Positions 15,469 to 26,606 of a stretch of DNA of 33,663 nt are shown here, piece after piece. Under the pieces are notes generated by a model that saw only the letters and a program-made list of their open reading frames with translations, searched no databases and had not been told where the DNA came from. Source of the DNA: Erysipelotrichaceae bacterium RD49 (GTDB lineage: Bacteria; Bacillota_I; Bacilli_A; Erysipelotrichales; Erysipelotrichaceae); the NCBI GenBank assembly GCA_015233825.1, contig JADGIS010000008.1, forward strand, positions 1-33,663. The letters are read 5' to 3'. Position 1 is the stretch's first letter; each line of letters opens with the position of its first letter. The position numbers were made by a program, and so were the translations under genes.

Positions 15469-15494
15469 AAAGCGCTGGTGAAATCGCTTTCTTT
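15469..15494. other. Short GC-rich hairpin with T-run in the divergent intergenic region
   Basis: AAAGCG (15469-15474) pairs with CGCTTT (15485-15490), followed by CTTTTCC. The region between the ABC-2 operon start (15357) and the patatin gene (15680) otherwise shows no gene. The hairpin could be a weak terminator or leader structure of the patatin transcript. Confidence 0.3.
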
Positions 15495-15679
15495 TCCTAT
15501 GCACCCTTTCGCAATTCGGTCAAAGAAAACGACTCAAAAAACAAAGGATATTCATGTATGAATGATTTTTAATTGAAATTATATTTATTTGATTCAATTT
15601 GAAGCAGTTGTTTTTGTCTTTCCTTCGGCAACTCGGGCGCCCGGGGCAGTTTTTAACAATCTGTGGCTACAATAAACCT

Positions 15680-17161
15680 ATGACTATGACAACATTTAAA
15701 ACCAATCCTGATCAGACATCCCTCTCTGATCAGACGACTTTAAAACCTGCTGTTCAATCGAATCCATCTCAATTCGAAACCATCCACCCAGCAGATGAAT
15801 TTCCCTCCCAATCAGGAACGCTTTTAGAAGGCTCCCAGGAAACGGAAGCCAAAGATATCCAAAGTCCAGGACAATCCGCGGATGCCGGCCGCGCTCTGAT
15901 TCTTGGCGGCGGCGGATCTCGCGGCAGCTATACGATCGGCGCTTTATACACCCTCATCGAACAAAAACATCAATACGATTATGTCAGCGGGATCTCCATC
16001 GGTGCGCTGGTCGGTGCGGCTTACGCCACTGGACAGCCAGTCGATTTTAGCGCAATCATCAACGGCTTTTCCAATGAATCTGTTGCCACCGGCCTTTTCC
16101 AGTTTCCAAAACGCAACGATGCTTTGAAAGCAAGCCCCGGCAATTTTGATGAATTCGTTTATCTTTTCCAGCAAGACGGTCCAAGTGTTTTGCCCCTGCG
16201 CACTAACTTTGGCAATCTCTTTGATTTCGAGGCATTCAAAAATTCACCGATCGACTATGCCTGCCTGGCTGCAGATCTTTCTGCCAATCAGGCGGTCCGG
16301 TTTACCAAAGCAGATATGATCGATAAAGAGGATGCCATCAATAAAATCCTCGCTTCTGCTGCTTATTTTCCTGCATTTGAATATGTCAATATCAACGGCA
16401 GCTACTATGCAGATGGCGGCTATCTCAACTCTACACTGGGGCAAGATGCAGTGGAGATGGGAATGAACCATCTCGATATCATCGCCTTAACGGATCCCAA
16501 CGCTCCAGTCAACTATTGCCAAAAACAAACAGATGTCCTGGTCCGGCCGATTCTCAAACTGGCCTACTTTCTTGATTTTGACAAGCCGACGATGCTTCGC
16601 CAGATTGAGCAGGGCCGCTTAGAAGCCTTGAAATACATGGGACTGACACCCGGCTATATTTACACCTTCTATCCAGAAGATGCCTTTTTGTTCAAAACCC
16701 TGTCGAAAACAGCAGTGGCGATCTTAAACAAAAACCACATCTCCCTCAACAATGAAATGCTCATTGGCGGCATCTCCGAACTGCTTGGCTACAGACCAGG
16801 AGCGCTTGATAACAAATATATGAAAGACTACCAGATGGGACTGCTTTTAGAATGCTTAGGCTTGATTACAGGCATCTCTCCTTATCAACGCTACCATGTC
16901 CTGCCGTTTGTCAAAGAAATCATCAATCATCTGGAAAACTATAAAGTTGTGATTCATCCAGGCGAAACGGGCAATGGCTTAAAAATGGACCGCTTTGGTG
17001 CTGAAGATTTAATGGCATTTTTCCATCATGCCTTAACGGTCAACGACGGCAGCCTTCCCGATCAATATGATCTGATCAAAAAGAAATTCCGCTCGCTCTA
17101 CTACCTGGCTTTAGCCTGGTATATCCTGGACAAGTTCTCGCTGATCATCAATCTGTTCTAA
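15680..17161 (+). CDS. Patatin-like phospholipase family protein
   Basis: A Ser-Asp-dyad lipid acyl hydrolase of the bacterial patatin (RssA/YchK-like) type, presumably cytosolic or membrane-peripheral. From ATG 15680 it has 493 residues. The first 70 are a Gln/Ser/Thr/Pro-rich, repeat-bearing tail (SDQTSLSDQT-like) with no signal peptide. The oxyanion loop GGGGSRG is at 76-82. The nucleophile Ser106 is in GISIG, and catalytic Asp245 in DGG. All required residues are intact. The C-terminal 220 residues form a family-typical extension without recognised motifs. No ribosome-binding site precedes ATG 15680 or the alternative TTG at 15599 (520 aa). A TACAAT box at 15668-15673 lies so close that a leaderless message is possible. 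Confidence 0.88.
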   Translation: MTMTTFKTNPDQTSLSDQTTLKPAVQSNPSQFETIHPADEFPSQSGTLLEGSQETEAKDIQSPGQSADAGRALILGGGGSRGSYTIGALYTLIEQKHQYDYVSGISIGALVGAAYATGQPVDFSAIINGFSNESVATGLFQFPKRNDALKASPGNFDEFVYLFQQDGPSVLPLRTNFGNLFDFEAFKNSPIDYACLAADLSANQAVRFTKADMIDKEDAINKILASAAYFPAFEYVNINGSYYADGGYLNSTLGQDAVEMGMNHLDIIALTDPNAPVNYCQKQTDVLVRPILKLAYFLDFDKPTMLRQIEQGRLEALKYMGLTPGYIYTFYPEDAFLFKTLSKTAVAILNKNHISLNNEMLIGGISELLGYRPGALDNKYMKDYQMGLLLECLGLITGISPYQRYHVLPFVKEIINHLENYKVVIHPGETGNGLKMDRFGAEDLMAFFHHALTVNDGSLPDQYDLIKKKFRSLYYLALAWYILDKFSLIINLF

Positions 17162-17203
17162 GTCAGCGAATCGCTCTATCCTCCATCCAATGTCATAAAA
17201 CGC

Positions 17204-17236
17204 GTCTGCTCAGAATCTGGTCAGGCTCGTTTTTTG
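17204..17236 (+). terminator. Weak terminator candidate after the patatin gene
   Basis: GTCTG (17204-17208) pairs with CAGGC (17222-17226), including one G-U pair, and is followed by TCG and six Ts. It is short, but it is the first T-run hairpin after the stop at 17161. Confidence 0.4.
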
Positions 17237-17394
17237 AAGTGAATGGTTTCCAACTTTTGATAAAATCTGGTTTTCATTCTTAAAAAAACCTCTCTTTTGC
17301 AAATAGACAGACCCATTGGACCACAACAGAAGTTCTGGATGGAATGCTGAGCATCAGAGATTCGTCTTTGCTTGAATCCCGCTATACTCTTTTC

Positions 17395-17583
17395 ATCAAA
17401 AGCGGTGCATCTGCTGATCACTCTCCGCAATCCAAGTGGATTTGCGTGAACATCGGACGTGTAAGTGCATCCTTTTTACTGCCAAAAGCAGAAAATCGAG
17501 AACACCATGAAACAAGACGTCTTGATGGCGCCTGCAGGACTACAGAGTTGGTCCTGCGCATTTCAGGGTGTTCTCTTTTTTTT
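17395..17583 (+). ncRNA. Candidate structured RNA with multibranched terminator
   Basis: This gene-free stretch contains a TATACT -10 (17383-17388, poor -35) followed by several hairpins, for example CGCAATCC with GGATTTGCG (17426-17446). It closes with an outer stem GAGAACACC/GGTGTTCTC (17498-17506 and 17567-17575) and eight Ts. Inside that stem are two further hairpins: the 12-base palindrome CAAGACGTCTTG (17513-17524), and GCAGGAC/GTCCTGC (17534-17540 and 17551-17557). A three-way junction ending in a T-run suggests a short independent RNA of about 190 bases. It could instead be only a complex bidirectional terminator for the convergent genes ending at 17161 and 17603. No known RNA class is recognised. 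Confidence 0.45.
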
Positions 17584-17602
17584 GAAGAGTTGGGATAAAG
17601 CT

Positions 17603-18274
17603 TTATTCAATATAGTAGCGGCCGGACTGATTATAATAGGCAAAATGGTTCGGTAAAAAAGCAGCCTCAACTGTCGTATCAGCCGATTCACCCGTTTCTG
17701 CCGGGATCATTTTGCTGGCAGCTGTATCTGGGCATTTGACTTCACTTGCGGCGGCACAATCAAAAAAGTCCCCATTAACCATCCAGTCGACGGTCTGTGA
17801 ATCCAGTCGATGTACGTAAACCGAACCTGAAAACTGTTTTGCAATTCCAGTTTTACGATCTGTACAATCCAAAGCTGACCAACAAATTTCATCCATTCCT
17901 TTTGGGCTTCCCCCCAATTCAGTTGTCTTATAGTAAAGCTGAATCCCTTTTGGCTGATAAGAAGAAGAACTGGGTACAGGAATGATTGAATGCGCATAGG
18001 CTGCTGTTCTCAAGACCTCTAATGCCTTAAGCTCATCAATTTGAAGACCGGGATTTTGGTCTTGCAGGCTTTCCATTTTCCTGTTGACCAGATGTGCAAT
18101 GACTTCACCTTGATCTAAGTCGCACTCTTTTGCGATACAATCCACCATTTCATCAAATGTAAATTCTTTTGGCCGGATTTGATCTTTGTCATTTCTTTTT
18201 TGATCCTGAACAAAGAAAAGCATAACCCCCAAAAAAGCCAGCCCACAAACGAAAAATAAGTTTTGCTTTTTCAT
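17603..18274 (-). CDS. Membrane-anchored or exported hypothetical protein (223 aa)
   Basis: The ATG at 18274 is preceded by AGAGGAGAAGG. Residues 1-24 (MKKQNLFFVCGLAFLGVM and following) form a signal or anchor helix with a short basic N-terminus. The remainder is soluble and extracytoplasmic, with acidic and amide-rich segments. Near residue 45 lies DCIAKECDLDQGEV, and there are six or so cysteines (for example ICWSALDC, FFDCAAASEVKC) that could form disulfides outside the cell. No domain is recognised. It lies 135 bases after the frameshifted membrane-protein gene at 18410-18779, probably in the same transcript, and ends next to the structured RNA or terminator at 17498-17583. Confidence 0.7.
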   Translation of the reverse strand: MKKQNLFFVCGLAFLGVMLFFVQDQKRNDKDQIRPKEFTFDEMVDCIAKECDLDQGEVIAHLVNRKMESLQDQNPGLQIDELKALEVLRTAAYAHSIIPVPSSSSYQPKGIQLYYKTTELGGSPKGMDEICWSALDCTDRKTGIAKQFSGSVYVHRLDSQTVDWMVNGDFFDCAAASEVKCPDTAASKMIPAETGESADTTVEAAFLPNHFAYYNQSGRYYIE

Positions 18275-18409
18275 AAAATACCTTCTCCTCTAAAAACTGC
18301 TCCGGATTTTCCAGTGGATAGACTCTTACCCGCATCGTATTTCTTATGCACCTTTTCCAAGCCCAGCTACTCATTTCTGAGCATTTTATCTTCTTCACTC
18401 AACCGCCTA

Positions 18410-18779
18410 TCACACATCAGGATTCCTGCCAGGGGGCTTCCCAATCTCCATTTCCTGTTTTCCTGTAAAGTCCGAATAAGAATTCCAAATCAGGGCTGCC
18501 GGGAATTCGAACACAATCGCCAACGCCTGAAAGCCCAGGCCCAGACTGCGAAAAAACGGATCGATTTCAAAGCGGTAAGGATCAGACTGGACATCGATTT
18601 CCAAATTGGATTGATCTGGCAAAGCGCGCAAGAGAAACGAATCATCCTCCACGGCAATTACTTTGACGCCGATAGAGTAAAAGTCACCCAAACGATGCGA
18701 AGCAATCCAATGGATGCCTAGGACAGTCAATATCCCAAGCAAGAGCAGAATCAGCAGTTTCTTTTATAATTCGTTTCAT
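18410..18779 (-). pseudogene. Small membrane-anchored protein, frameshifted in its signal anchor
   Basis: An open frame from about 18742 to 18410 encodes a hydrophobic N-terminus followed by about 90 soluble residues (VKVIAVEDDSFLLRAL, then PYRFEIDPFF and LALAIVFEF-like segments). Upstream of it there is a TAA. However, ATG 18779 in another frame starts MKRII, and removing one A from an AAAA run (plus-strand TTTT 18762-18765) joins it smoothly to KKLLILLLLGILTVLG. That gives a proper basic-plus-hydrophobic signal anchor. A GGAAGGATGAG site lies upstream. So the gene carries a +1 frameshift, a sequencing error, or a slippage site. No family is recognised. Confidence 0.6.
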
Positions 18780-18934
18780 TGTTCATCTCATCCTTCCTTA
18801 TGTACTGGTCGACGATTCTTGTAAGTGGTTCATTCCACTCCAGCTTCTATATTCCTATTTTATCAAAAAAGTTAACTTTTATTCAGATTACCAATAAATT
18901 GCATAGGCAGTTTAAAATAGATCGAGATTTCATA

Positions 18935-18986
18935 TAAAAAGCTCTAAACCCATTGGGTGGAATACCCACATTCAGGTTTAGAGCTT
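18935..18986 (-). terminator. Terminator of the ligA-camS-gatCAB transcript
   Basis: AAGCTCTAAACC (18939-18950) pairs perfectly with GGTTTAGAGCTT (18975-18986). An inner TGGGT/ACCCA pair extends the hairpin. On the minus strand the stem runs into five Ts, about 70 bases after the stop at 19056. Confidence 0.85.
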
Positions 18987-19055
18987 GGATTTCAAAATGA
19001 CTTATGAATTTTGAGAACACGGCTTATTTCAGACAATAAAACAACATTCTGCGGC

Positions 19056-19757
19056 TTACTGATAATATTCTTCTCCGTATCCTTCAACCGCTTCTTCACC
19101 GCCTGCATTGGGATCGGTGGTTTCATCGGCTGGCTGTTCCGCATTTGTACCCGGAGTTTGAATCACCTGGTTTTTAACTGCTTCGGCAAGATCGGGATTG
19201 CGCGGCTGCGTGATGACATCTGTCACCTGATCACCGGCACCACTCTTGGAAACTTTGACAAAACGCCAGCCATCCACTGGATGGTTGTCATCAACGATAT
19301 AGTTGTAGGAATCGATTTCTAAGTCGTAGTTTTTGCCTTCTGCTGAGTTGGTAAAGTACGTCTCTATAGGCAGATGCTCATTGACAATGTTATAGGCCTG
19401 GTGAGCGGCTGCTTCGAGAGTATTCTGGTCGGCGGTATCCACCAAATTCAAGTGAATGCGCAAGGTAGCACTTTTCAAATCCAGGGTGGCTGTTTCCATG
19501 CCTCCGATCTGCATGAGTTCACTTTGAATCGCACTTAATTGTGTTTCCTGGATCTTTGGGTTCAAATCATTGGGGCCAAAACGGTTGCCTTCAACTGGCT
19601 GATCACTTTCTTTGGCACTGGTCAGCAGTACATAGCCAACAACAAGAACCGGAACCAGGATGATCACAAGCGTCAGCCAGACAAGCTTATGGCCTTGTTT
19701 GACCTTTTGCCGCTTAGGCTTGCTTGGACGTTTACGTTTTACGGGTGTATCTGACAT
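19056..19757 (-). CDS. Single-pass membrane protein of unknown function downstream of gatB
   Basis: A 233-residue protein with a GGAGG site before ATG 19757. The cytoplasmic tail (residues 1-24, KRKRPSKPKRQKVKQGHK) is strongly basic. One membrane helix follows at about 26-48 (VWLTLVIILVPVLVVGYVLL), then an extracytoplasmic domain. That domain has a repeated-looking alpha/beta region (MQIGGMETATLDLKSATLRI) and ends in an acidic Gly/Glu/Tyr tail (GYGEEYYQ). It lies 85 bases after gatB with a terminator beyond, so it is probably the last gene of the ligA-to-gatB operon. I do not recognise the family, and nothing ties it to tRNA charging beyond position. Confidence 0.75.
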   Translation of the reverse strand: MSDTPVKRKRPSKPKRQKVKQGHKLVWLTLVIILVPVLVVGYVLLTSAKESDQPVEGNRFGPNDLNPKIQETQLSAIQSELMQIGGMETATLDLKSATLRIHLNLVDTADQNTLEAAAHQAYNIVNEHLPIETYFTNSAEGKNYDLEIDSYNYIVDDNHPVDGWRFVKVSKSGAGDQVTDVITQPRNPDLAEAVKNQVIQTPGTNAEQPADETTDPNAGGEEAVEGYGEEYYQ

Positions 19758-19842
19758 GTATCTCTTGCCTCCAGTGTGAGCTTAATATATCACAACCGGC
19801 ATCCCTTCCAGGGATCCGGATTCATTCTTTCGAAAGTGTATT

Positions 19843-21267
19843 TTAACGTTTATTGAGCTCTTGAACAAGCAGGCCGTTGGCTTTTTTCGGATTCGCCTGA
19901 CCTTTAGACGCTTTCATCACCTGACCCATCAAGAATCCCACAGCCCGTTTTTTGCCGTTTTTAAAGTCTTCAATGGATTTCGGGTTTTCATCCAGCACCT
20001 GGTTGATCATCGCAATCAGTGTTGAATCGTCCGAAACTTGCTGCAGGCCTTTTTCTTGGATGACATCATCCGGCTTTTTGCCATTCATCAATTCTTCAAA
20101 GACTTCCTTGCCCTGCTTGCCTGAGATGGTTCCTTCATCGATGAGATTGACCAGGCGAGCCAGGTCTTCTGGATTGGCTGGGTTGCTGGCAAAACTCTTG
20201 TTGTTTTTATTGAGCCAGGCAGCCAGTTCAACGATGACCCAGTTGGCTGCCTTTTTTGCATCTTTGGCTGTCTTCATCACTTCTTCATAGAAGTCAGCCA
20301 TGTCCCGGTCATTGACCAGAACGGATGCATCGTAATCGGACAGACCGAAGGATTGCTGGAGCCTGGCCATGCGCTGCTCCGGCAGTTCTTCCAGATTGTT
20401 TAAAATCGAGTCAATCCAGGCCTGGTTAAGCTGAATTGGGAAAATATTAGGTTCCGGAAAGTACTTATAGTCGACGGTTCCCTCTTTTTTACGCATCAGG
20501 ATCGTTGTTTTGCTTGGTTCATCAAAGCGGCGGGTTGCCTGTTCAATCGACTCGCCTGCCTCTAACAATGCCGTCTGGCGTTCAATTTCAGCCTGGACGG
20601 CTTTTTGAACGTTGGCAATCGAGTTCAGGTTTTTGATCTCCACTTTGGTTCCCAGCTTGCTGGGATCATCGGAGATGGAAATGTTGACATCGCAGCGCAT
20701 CGATCCTTCTTCCATCTTGACATCCGAAACGTTCAAATAGAACAAAATCCGGCGCAATGCTTCCACATAGGCTGCAGCTTCCTGGGCTGAATGCATATCC
20801 GGGCGGGAGACGATTTCAACCAGCGGCGTGCCGGCGCGGTTGAAATCAATATAGGTGCCGGTTTCTTTATGGAACTGCTTCGCGGTATCTTCTTCCATAT
20901 GGATTCGTTCTACGCGGACCTGTTTTTCCCCTTCATCCGTCTGGATGGTCACATAGCCATCTTTACCGATCGGATGAAACTGCTGGGTGATCTGGAACCC
21001 TTTGGGCAGATCGGAGTAGTAATAGTTTTTCCGGTCGAATTTGACCAGCGGATCAATCGTGCAATGCAGGCCGCCGCAAGCCTTAATGGCTAACCGGACC
21101 GCTTCTTTGTTTACGCAAGGCAGGCAGCCTGGATGGCCAAGGTCAATCACCGATGTCTGGGTATTGGCGACTTCACCAAAGCTGGTCGGGGCACCGGAAA
21201 ACATTTTGGTTTTGGTTTTGAGCTCGCAATGGATCTCAATGCCAATGGTTACTTGATAATCAGACAT
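19843..21267 (-). CDS. gatB: Asp-tRNA(Asn)/Glu-tRNA(Gln) amidotransferase subunit B
   Basis: GatB binds the mischarged tRNA and phosphorylates the attached Glu or Asp before amidation. The start is ATG 21267 (474 aa), giving MSDYQVTIGIEIHCELKT after an AGAGGAG site. An earlier in-frame start would add eight residues inside gatA. The N-terminal catalytic region carries GIEIH, KMFSGAPTSFG, DLGHPGCLP, DLPKGFQITQQ and MRCDVNISI. Residues about 330-470 form the helical and YqeY-like tail that contacts the tRNA elbow. It overlaps gatA by 8 bases, so subunit synthesis is coupled. Nothing unusual was seen in length or motifs. Confidence 0.96.
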   Translation of the reverse strand: MSDYQVTIGIEIHCELKTKTKMFSGAPTSFGEVANTQTSVIDLGHPGCLPCVNKEAVRLAIKACGGLHCTIDPLVKFDRKNYYYSDLPKGFQITQQFHPIGKDGYVTIQTDEGEKQVRVERIHMEEDTAKQFHKETGTYIDFNRAGTPLVEIVSRPDMHSAQEAAAYVEALRRILFYLNVSDVKMEEGSMRCDVNISISDDPSKLGTKVEIKNLNSIANVQKAVQAEIERQTALLEAGESIEQATRRFDEPSKTTILMRKKEGTVDYKYFPEPNIFPIQLNQAWIDSILNNLEELPEQRMARLQQSFGLSDYDASVLVNDRDMADFYEEVMKTAKDAKKAANWVIVELAAWLNKNNKSFASNPANPEDLARLVNLIDEGTISGKQGKEVFEELMNGKKPDDVIQEKGLQQVSDDSTLIAMINQVLDENPKSIEDFKNGKKRAVGFLMGQVMKASKGQANPKKANGLLVQELNKR

Positions 21268-22630
21268 GTACAGGCTCCTCTCTCCAGTCAATCAATTCTT
21301 CAAGGCCGGCAGCCACATTGAACAGTTCCTGCTCTTCAAAGGCACGTGCCGTCAGGTTAATGCCAAAAGGCAGGCCATCCGCCAGTCCAAGGGGCATGGT
21401 TAAGGACGGATAGCCGGAGAAATTGGCCAGCTGCATATGTTCTTCTTCAAAGCGGTCCTGCCCAAAGCGGACATCGCTGCTCTGTTCGATAAGCGGGGCA
21501 GTACTCACGGCCGCAGGCGCCAGAATGACGTCCACGGTTTTGAATAAATCCGCATACGCCTCCACAATCAAGCGGCGGATTTTCTGGGCTTTTTTAAACA
21601 GGCGGTCCTGGTTTTCTTCAAACAAGGAATAAGAGCCGATCACAAAGCGGGCTCTGACATAACTGGAAAAACCAGCTGTGCGCGAATTGGTCATGACTTC
21701 TTCGACGCTGCCGCCTGGCTTGCGCACTCCAAAGCGCAGCCCATCCAGGTTGGAATGGTTGGCAGTGGCTTCCGCATTGGCAATCGTTTTATAGATCGGT
21801 GCGATCAATTCCATTAATTTGGTATCCATTTCGACTTCAACCACTTCAGCGCCGGCTTCTTTGATCTTTGCTACAAGATTGTCAAAGGCTTCTTTGATGA
21901 CGGGATCCGTGATTTTATCGGCAACGGTTTTGAAAACGCCGATTTTCTGGCCTTTCAGGTTCGGATTGAGGTTTTTGGCATAGTCTTCCACCGGCAAAAA
22001 GGAGGAAGTCATGTCATGATCGTCACGGCCGGCTAAAATCTCTAAGGCTTCAGCCGCATCGGCGATGGTTTTGGTGAAATAGCCAACCGTATCCAGACTG
22101 GAAGCGTAAGGAATAATGCCATAACGGGAAATGCGGCCATAGCTTGGCTTGACCCCAATCACGCCGCAATAGGCAGCGGGTTTTCGAATCGAGTCACCGG
22201 TATCGGTTCCAATGGCCAGCGGCGTAGTTCCTGCAGCAATCAAAGCTGCACTGCCTCCAGAGGATCCACCGGTAATATGCTCTGGATTCCACGGGTTGCG
22301 GGCGGGTCCAATGATCGCATTGCGGTTGGTACCGCCCATGCCTAACTCATCCATGCTGGCTTTGGCTACGATGACGCCGCCGGCATCTTTTAATTTCTTG
22401 GTAATGGTTGCATCATAAACCGGAACATAATTCTCGAGGATCCTGGAACTGGCAGTTGTCCGGATTCCTTTGGTGGAAACATTGTCCTTCAAAACAATCG
22501 GCACCCCAGCCAGAGATCCCTGGTTTGGATTTTCTTCAGGCTCTTCAACGATCGTGATCGCGGCATTGAGGATGGGCTGAAGTTTGGTGATCCGCTCAAC
22601 GGACTGTTTTGGGGTCAGTTTGCTTTCCAT
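21260..22630 (-). CDS. gatA: Asp-tRNA(Asn)/Glu-tRNA(Gln) amidotransferase subunit A
   Basis: GatA is the amidase-signature glutaminase that releases ammonia for GatB. At 456 residues it is about 30 shorter at the N-terminus than typical GatA, beginning almost at the core. The start abuts gatC and has AAGGTGGTG inside the gatC end. The Ser-cisSer-Lys triad is Lys48 (VLKDN), Ser123 (TGGSSGG) and Ser147, spaced 75 and 24 residues apart as in well-studied GatA. The residue before the nucleophile is Asp146 (TDTGDSIRKPAA), where most families have Gly (TGGS). It works as a complex with GatB and GatC, allowing this organism to make Gln-tRNA(Gln) by the indirect route. Confidence 0.95.
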   Translation of the reverse strand: MESKLTPKQSVERITKLQPILNAAITIVEEPEENPNQGSLAGVPIVLKDNVSTKGIRTTASSRILENYVPVYDATITKKLKDAGGVIVAKASMDELGMGGTNRNAIIGPARNPWNPEHITGGSSGGSAALIAAGTTPLAIGTDTGDSIRKPAAYCGVIGVKPSYGRISRYGIIPYASSLDTVGYFTKTIADAAEALEILAGRDDHDMTSSFLPVEDYAKNLNPNLKGQKIGVFKTVADKITDPVIKEAFDNLVAKIKEAGAEVVEVEMDTKLMELIAPIYKTIANAEATANHSNLDGLRFGVRKPGGSVEEVMTNSRTAGFSSYVRARFVIGSYSLFEENQDRLFKKAQKIRRLIVEAYADLFKTVDVILAPAAVSTAPLIEQSSDVRFGQDRFEEEHMQLANFSGYPSLTMPLGLADGLPFGINLTARAFEEQELFNVAAGLEELIDWREEPVHV

Positions 22631-22924
22631 TTATTTCACCACCTTTGGTACATGGACATGGCCCATGCGGACATCTGGCACATTGGCCAGCGCTTCTTTC
22701 TGGTCTAAAACTTCGGCCACTTCATCTTCGCGAAGGAAGATGGTGGGTGTTTCAAACGGATAGACCATTGGTTCAACGCCTTCGGTATCAATGGCCTCAA
22801 ACAATTCGACTTGTTTTTCTACTTCAATAAAATCTTTTTTCAGCTCTTCAATCTCTTCGTCGCTTAAATCAAACTTCAGATCATTGGCAAGCTTGCGAAA
22901 GTATTCATTTGAAAACTTTTCCAT
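22631..22924 (-). CDS. gatC: Asp-tRNA(Asn)/Glu-tRNA(Gln) amidotransferase subunit C
   Basis: GatC is the small belt that wraps GatA and GatB together. The 97-residue product has the usual pattern: an N-terminal helix pair (RKLANDLKFDLSDEEIEELK) then VEKQVELFEAIDTEGVEPM. The C-terminal arm follows, with LREDEV, where the DxV motif packs on GatA, and VRMGHVHVPKVVK. ATG 22924 follows AAAGGCG. It ends one base before gatA begins and leads the gatCAB block. A structured 150-base gap separates it from camS. Confidence 0.95.
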   Translation of the reverse strand: MEKFSNEYFRKLANDLKFDLSDEEIEELKKDFIEVEKQVELFEAIDTEGVEPMVYPFETPTIFLREDEVAEVLDQKEALANVPDVRMGHVHVPKVVK

Positions 22925-22993
22925 GATTCGCCTTTCTGTATTTCATTGACTTCAATCGACCCTGCCGCTTTAGACATTTTTAATCGGCAGCGG

Positions 22994-23061
22994 CCAGGAT
23001 CATCCAGCCATCTATGTAGAAACGCTTATGAAGATAAGACGATATCCTGGCTGGATCCTGG
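22994..23061 (-). repeat. Interrupted hairpin between camS and gatC
   Basis: CCAGGATC plus CAGCCA (22994-23010, with a 3-base insertion) pairs with TGGCTGGATCCTGG (23048-23061) around a long loop of about 37 bases. A second CTGCCG/CGGCAG pair lies closer to gatC. Neither has a T-run. It may be a processing site, or adjust gatCAB expression relative to ligA-camS. Confidence 0.4.
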
Positions 23062-23074
23062 GTGGAGATCTCTG

Positions 23075-26174
<3,100 letters not shown>

Positions 26175-26180
26175 CTATTT

Positions 26181-26202
26181 GGTTTCTGATTGGTTTCTGA
26201 TT
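26181..26202 (-). repeat. Tandem 11-bp repeat in the ligA leader
   Basis: GGTTTCTGATT occurs twice in tandem (26181-26191 and 26192-26202), about 20 bases before the ligA ribosome-binding site. Beyond it, TGAAGAAG (26211-26218) pairs with CTTCTTCA (26226-26233). The function is unknown; it may be a recent slippage duplication in the untranslated leader. Confidence 0.6.
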
Positions 26203-26258
26203 CACTTCTCTGAAGAAGATGCCCTCTTCTTCAAGATAAGCAGAAATGTCCAACTTGT

Positions 26259-26289
26259 ATTGTAGCAAAAATCGAGGCATCCTCTTCAA
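26259..26289 (-). promoter_or_regulatory. Promoter of the ligA operon
   Basis: On the minus strand TTGAAG (26289-26284) and TACAAT (26264-26259) are separated by 19 bases. The -10 is extended (TGCTACAAT). The start point would be near 26252, leaving a 90-base leader before ligA that contains a hairpin and the tandem repeat. Confidence 0.65.
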
Positions 26290-26606
26290 TCGAATCAACC
26301 GCTCTTGCAAACGCAAGAAAAGGTCCTCCAAAAGATAGGAAGGACCTGAATTGTGAGAGCTTGAAAGCTATTCATCAGAGGAATATAAAGATCGTTTTCA
26401 AGAGAATTGTGCTTGAGAGTGACAATGGCAGGCAGTTTTGCCTGCGTTTGAATTTCGGCGATATCTTCTGGCGGATTGGCGGGGTTCTTCCCAGTCGAGA
26501 CAACCGTATACAAATAGGGATGAATCGTTCTGTCCATTTGGAGAATGTTAATTGAGTGGACATTTTGAATCAAATGCCGCTTGCCACAATACAAACTTGG
26601 CAAGCC
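26290..26606. other. No gene recognised between ligA promoter and the CLC gene end
   Basis: An open frame at 26603-26295 (minus) begins right after the channel gene, but lacks a usable ribosome-binding site and would run through the terminator at 26321-26347. A GCAGGC/GCCTGC hairpin lies at 26428-26445. Otherwise this is the 3' untranslated region of the channel transcript. Confidence 0.45.
26317..26347 (-). terminator. Probable terminator downstream of the CLC gene
   Basis: AGGTCCT-CC (26321-26329) pairs with GGA-AGGACCT (26338-26347) with one bulged base. On the minus strand it is followed by TTTTC. It is a fair hairpin with a short T-run, about 260 bases after the channel stop. Confidence 0.5.

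Noticed and set aside
17371-17390. Sequence resembling a tRNA T-arm (TTGAATCCCGC)
   Set aside because: No acceptor stem, anticodon arm or D-arm could be fitted around it.
26295-26603. 102-codon open frame on the minus strand just after the CLC gene
   Set aside because: TTG start with no properly spaced ribosome-binding site, and it runs through the hairpin terminator at 26321-26347.
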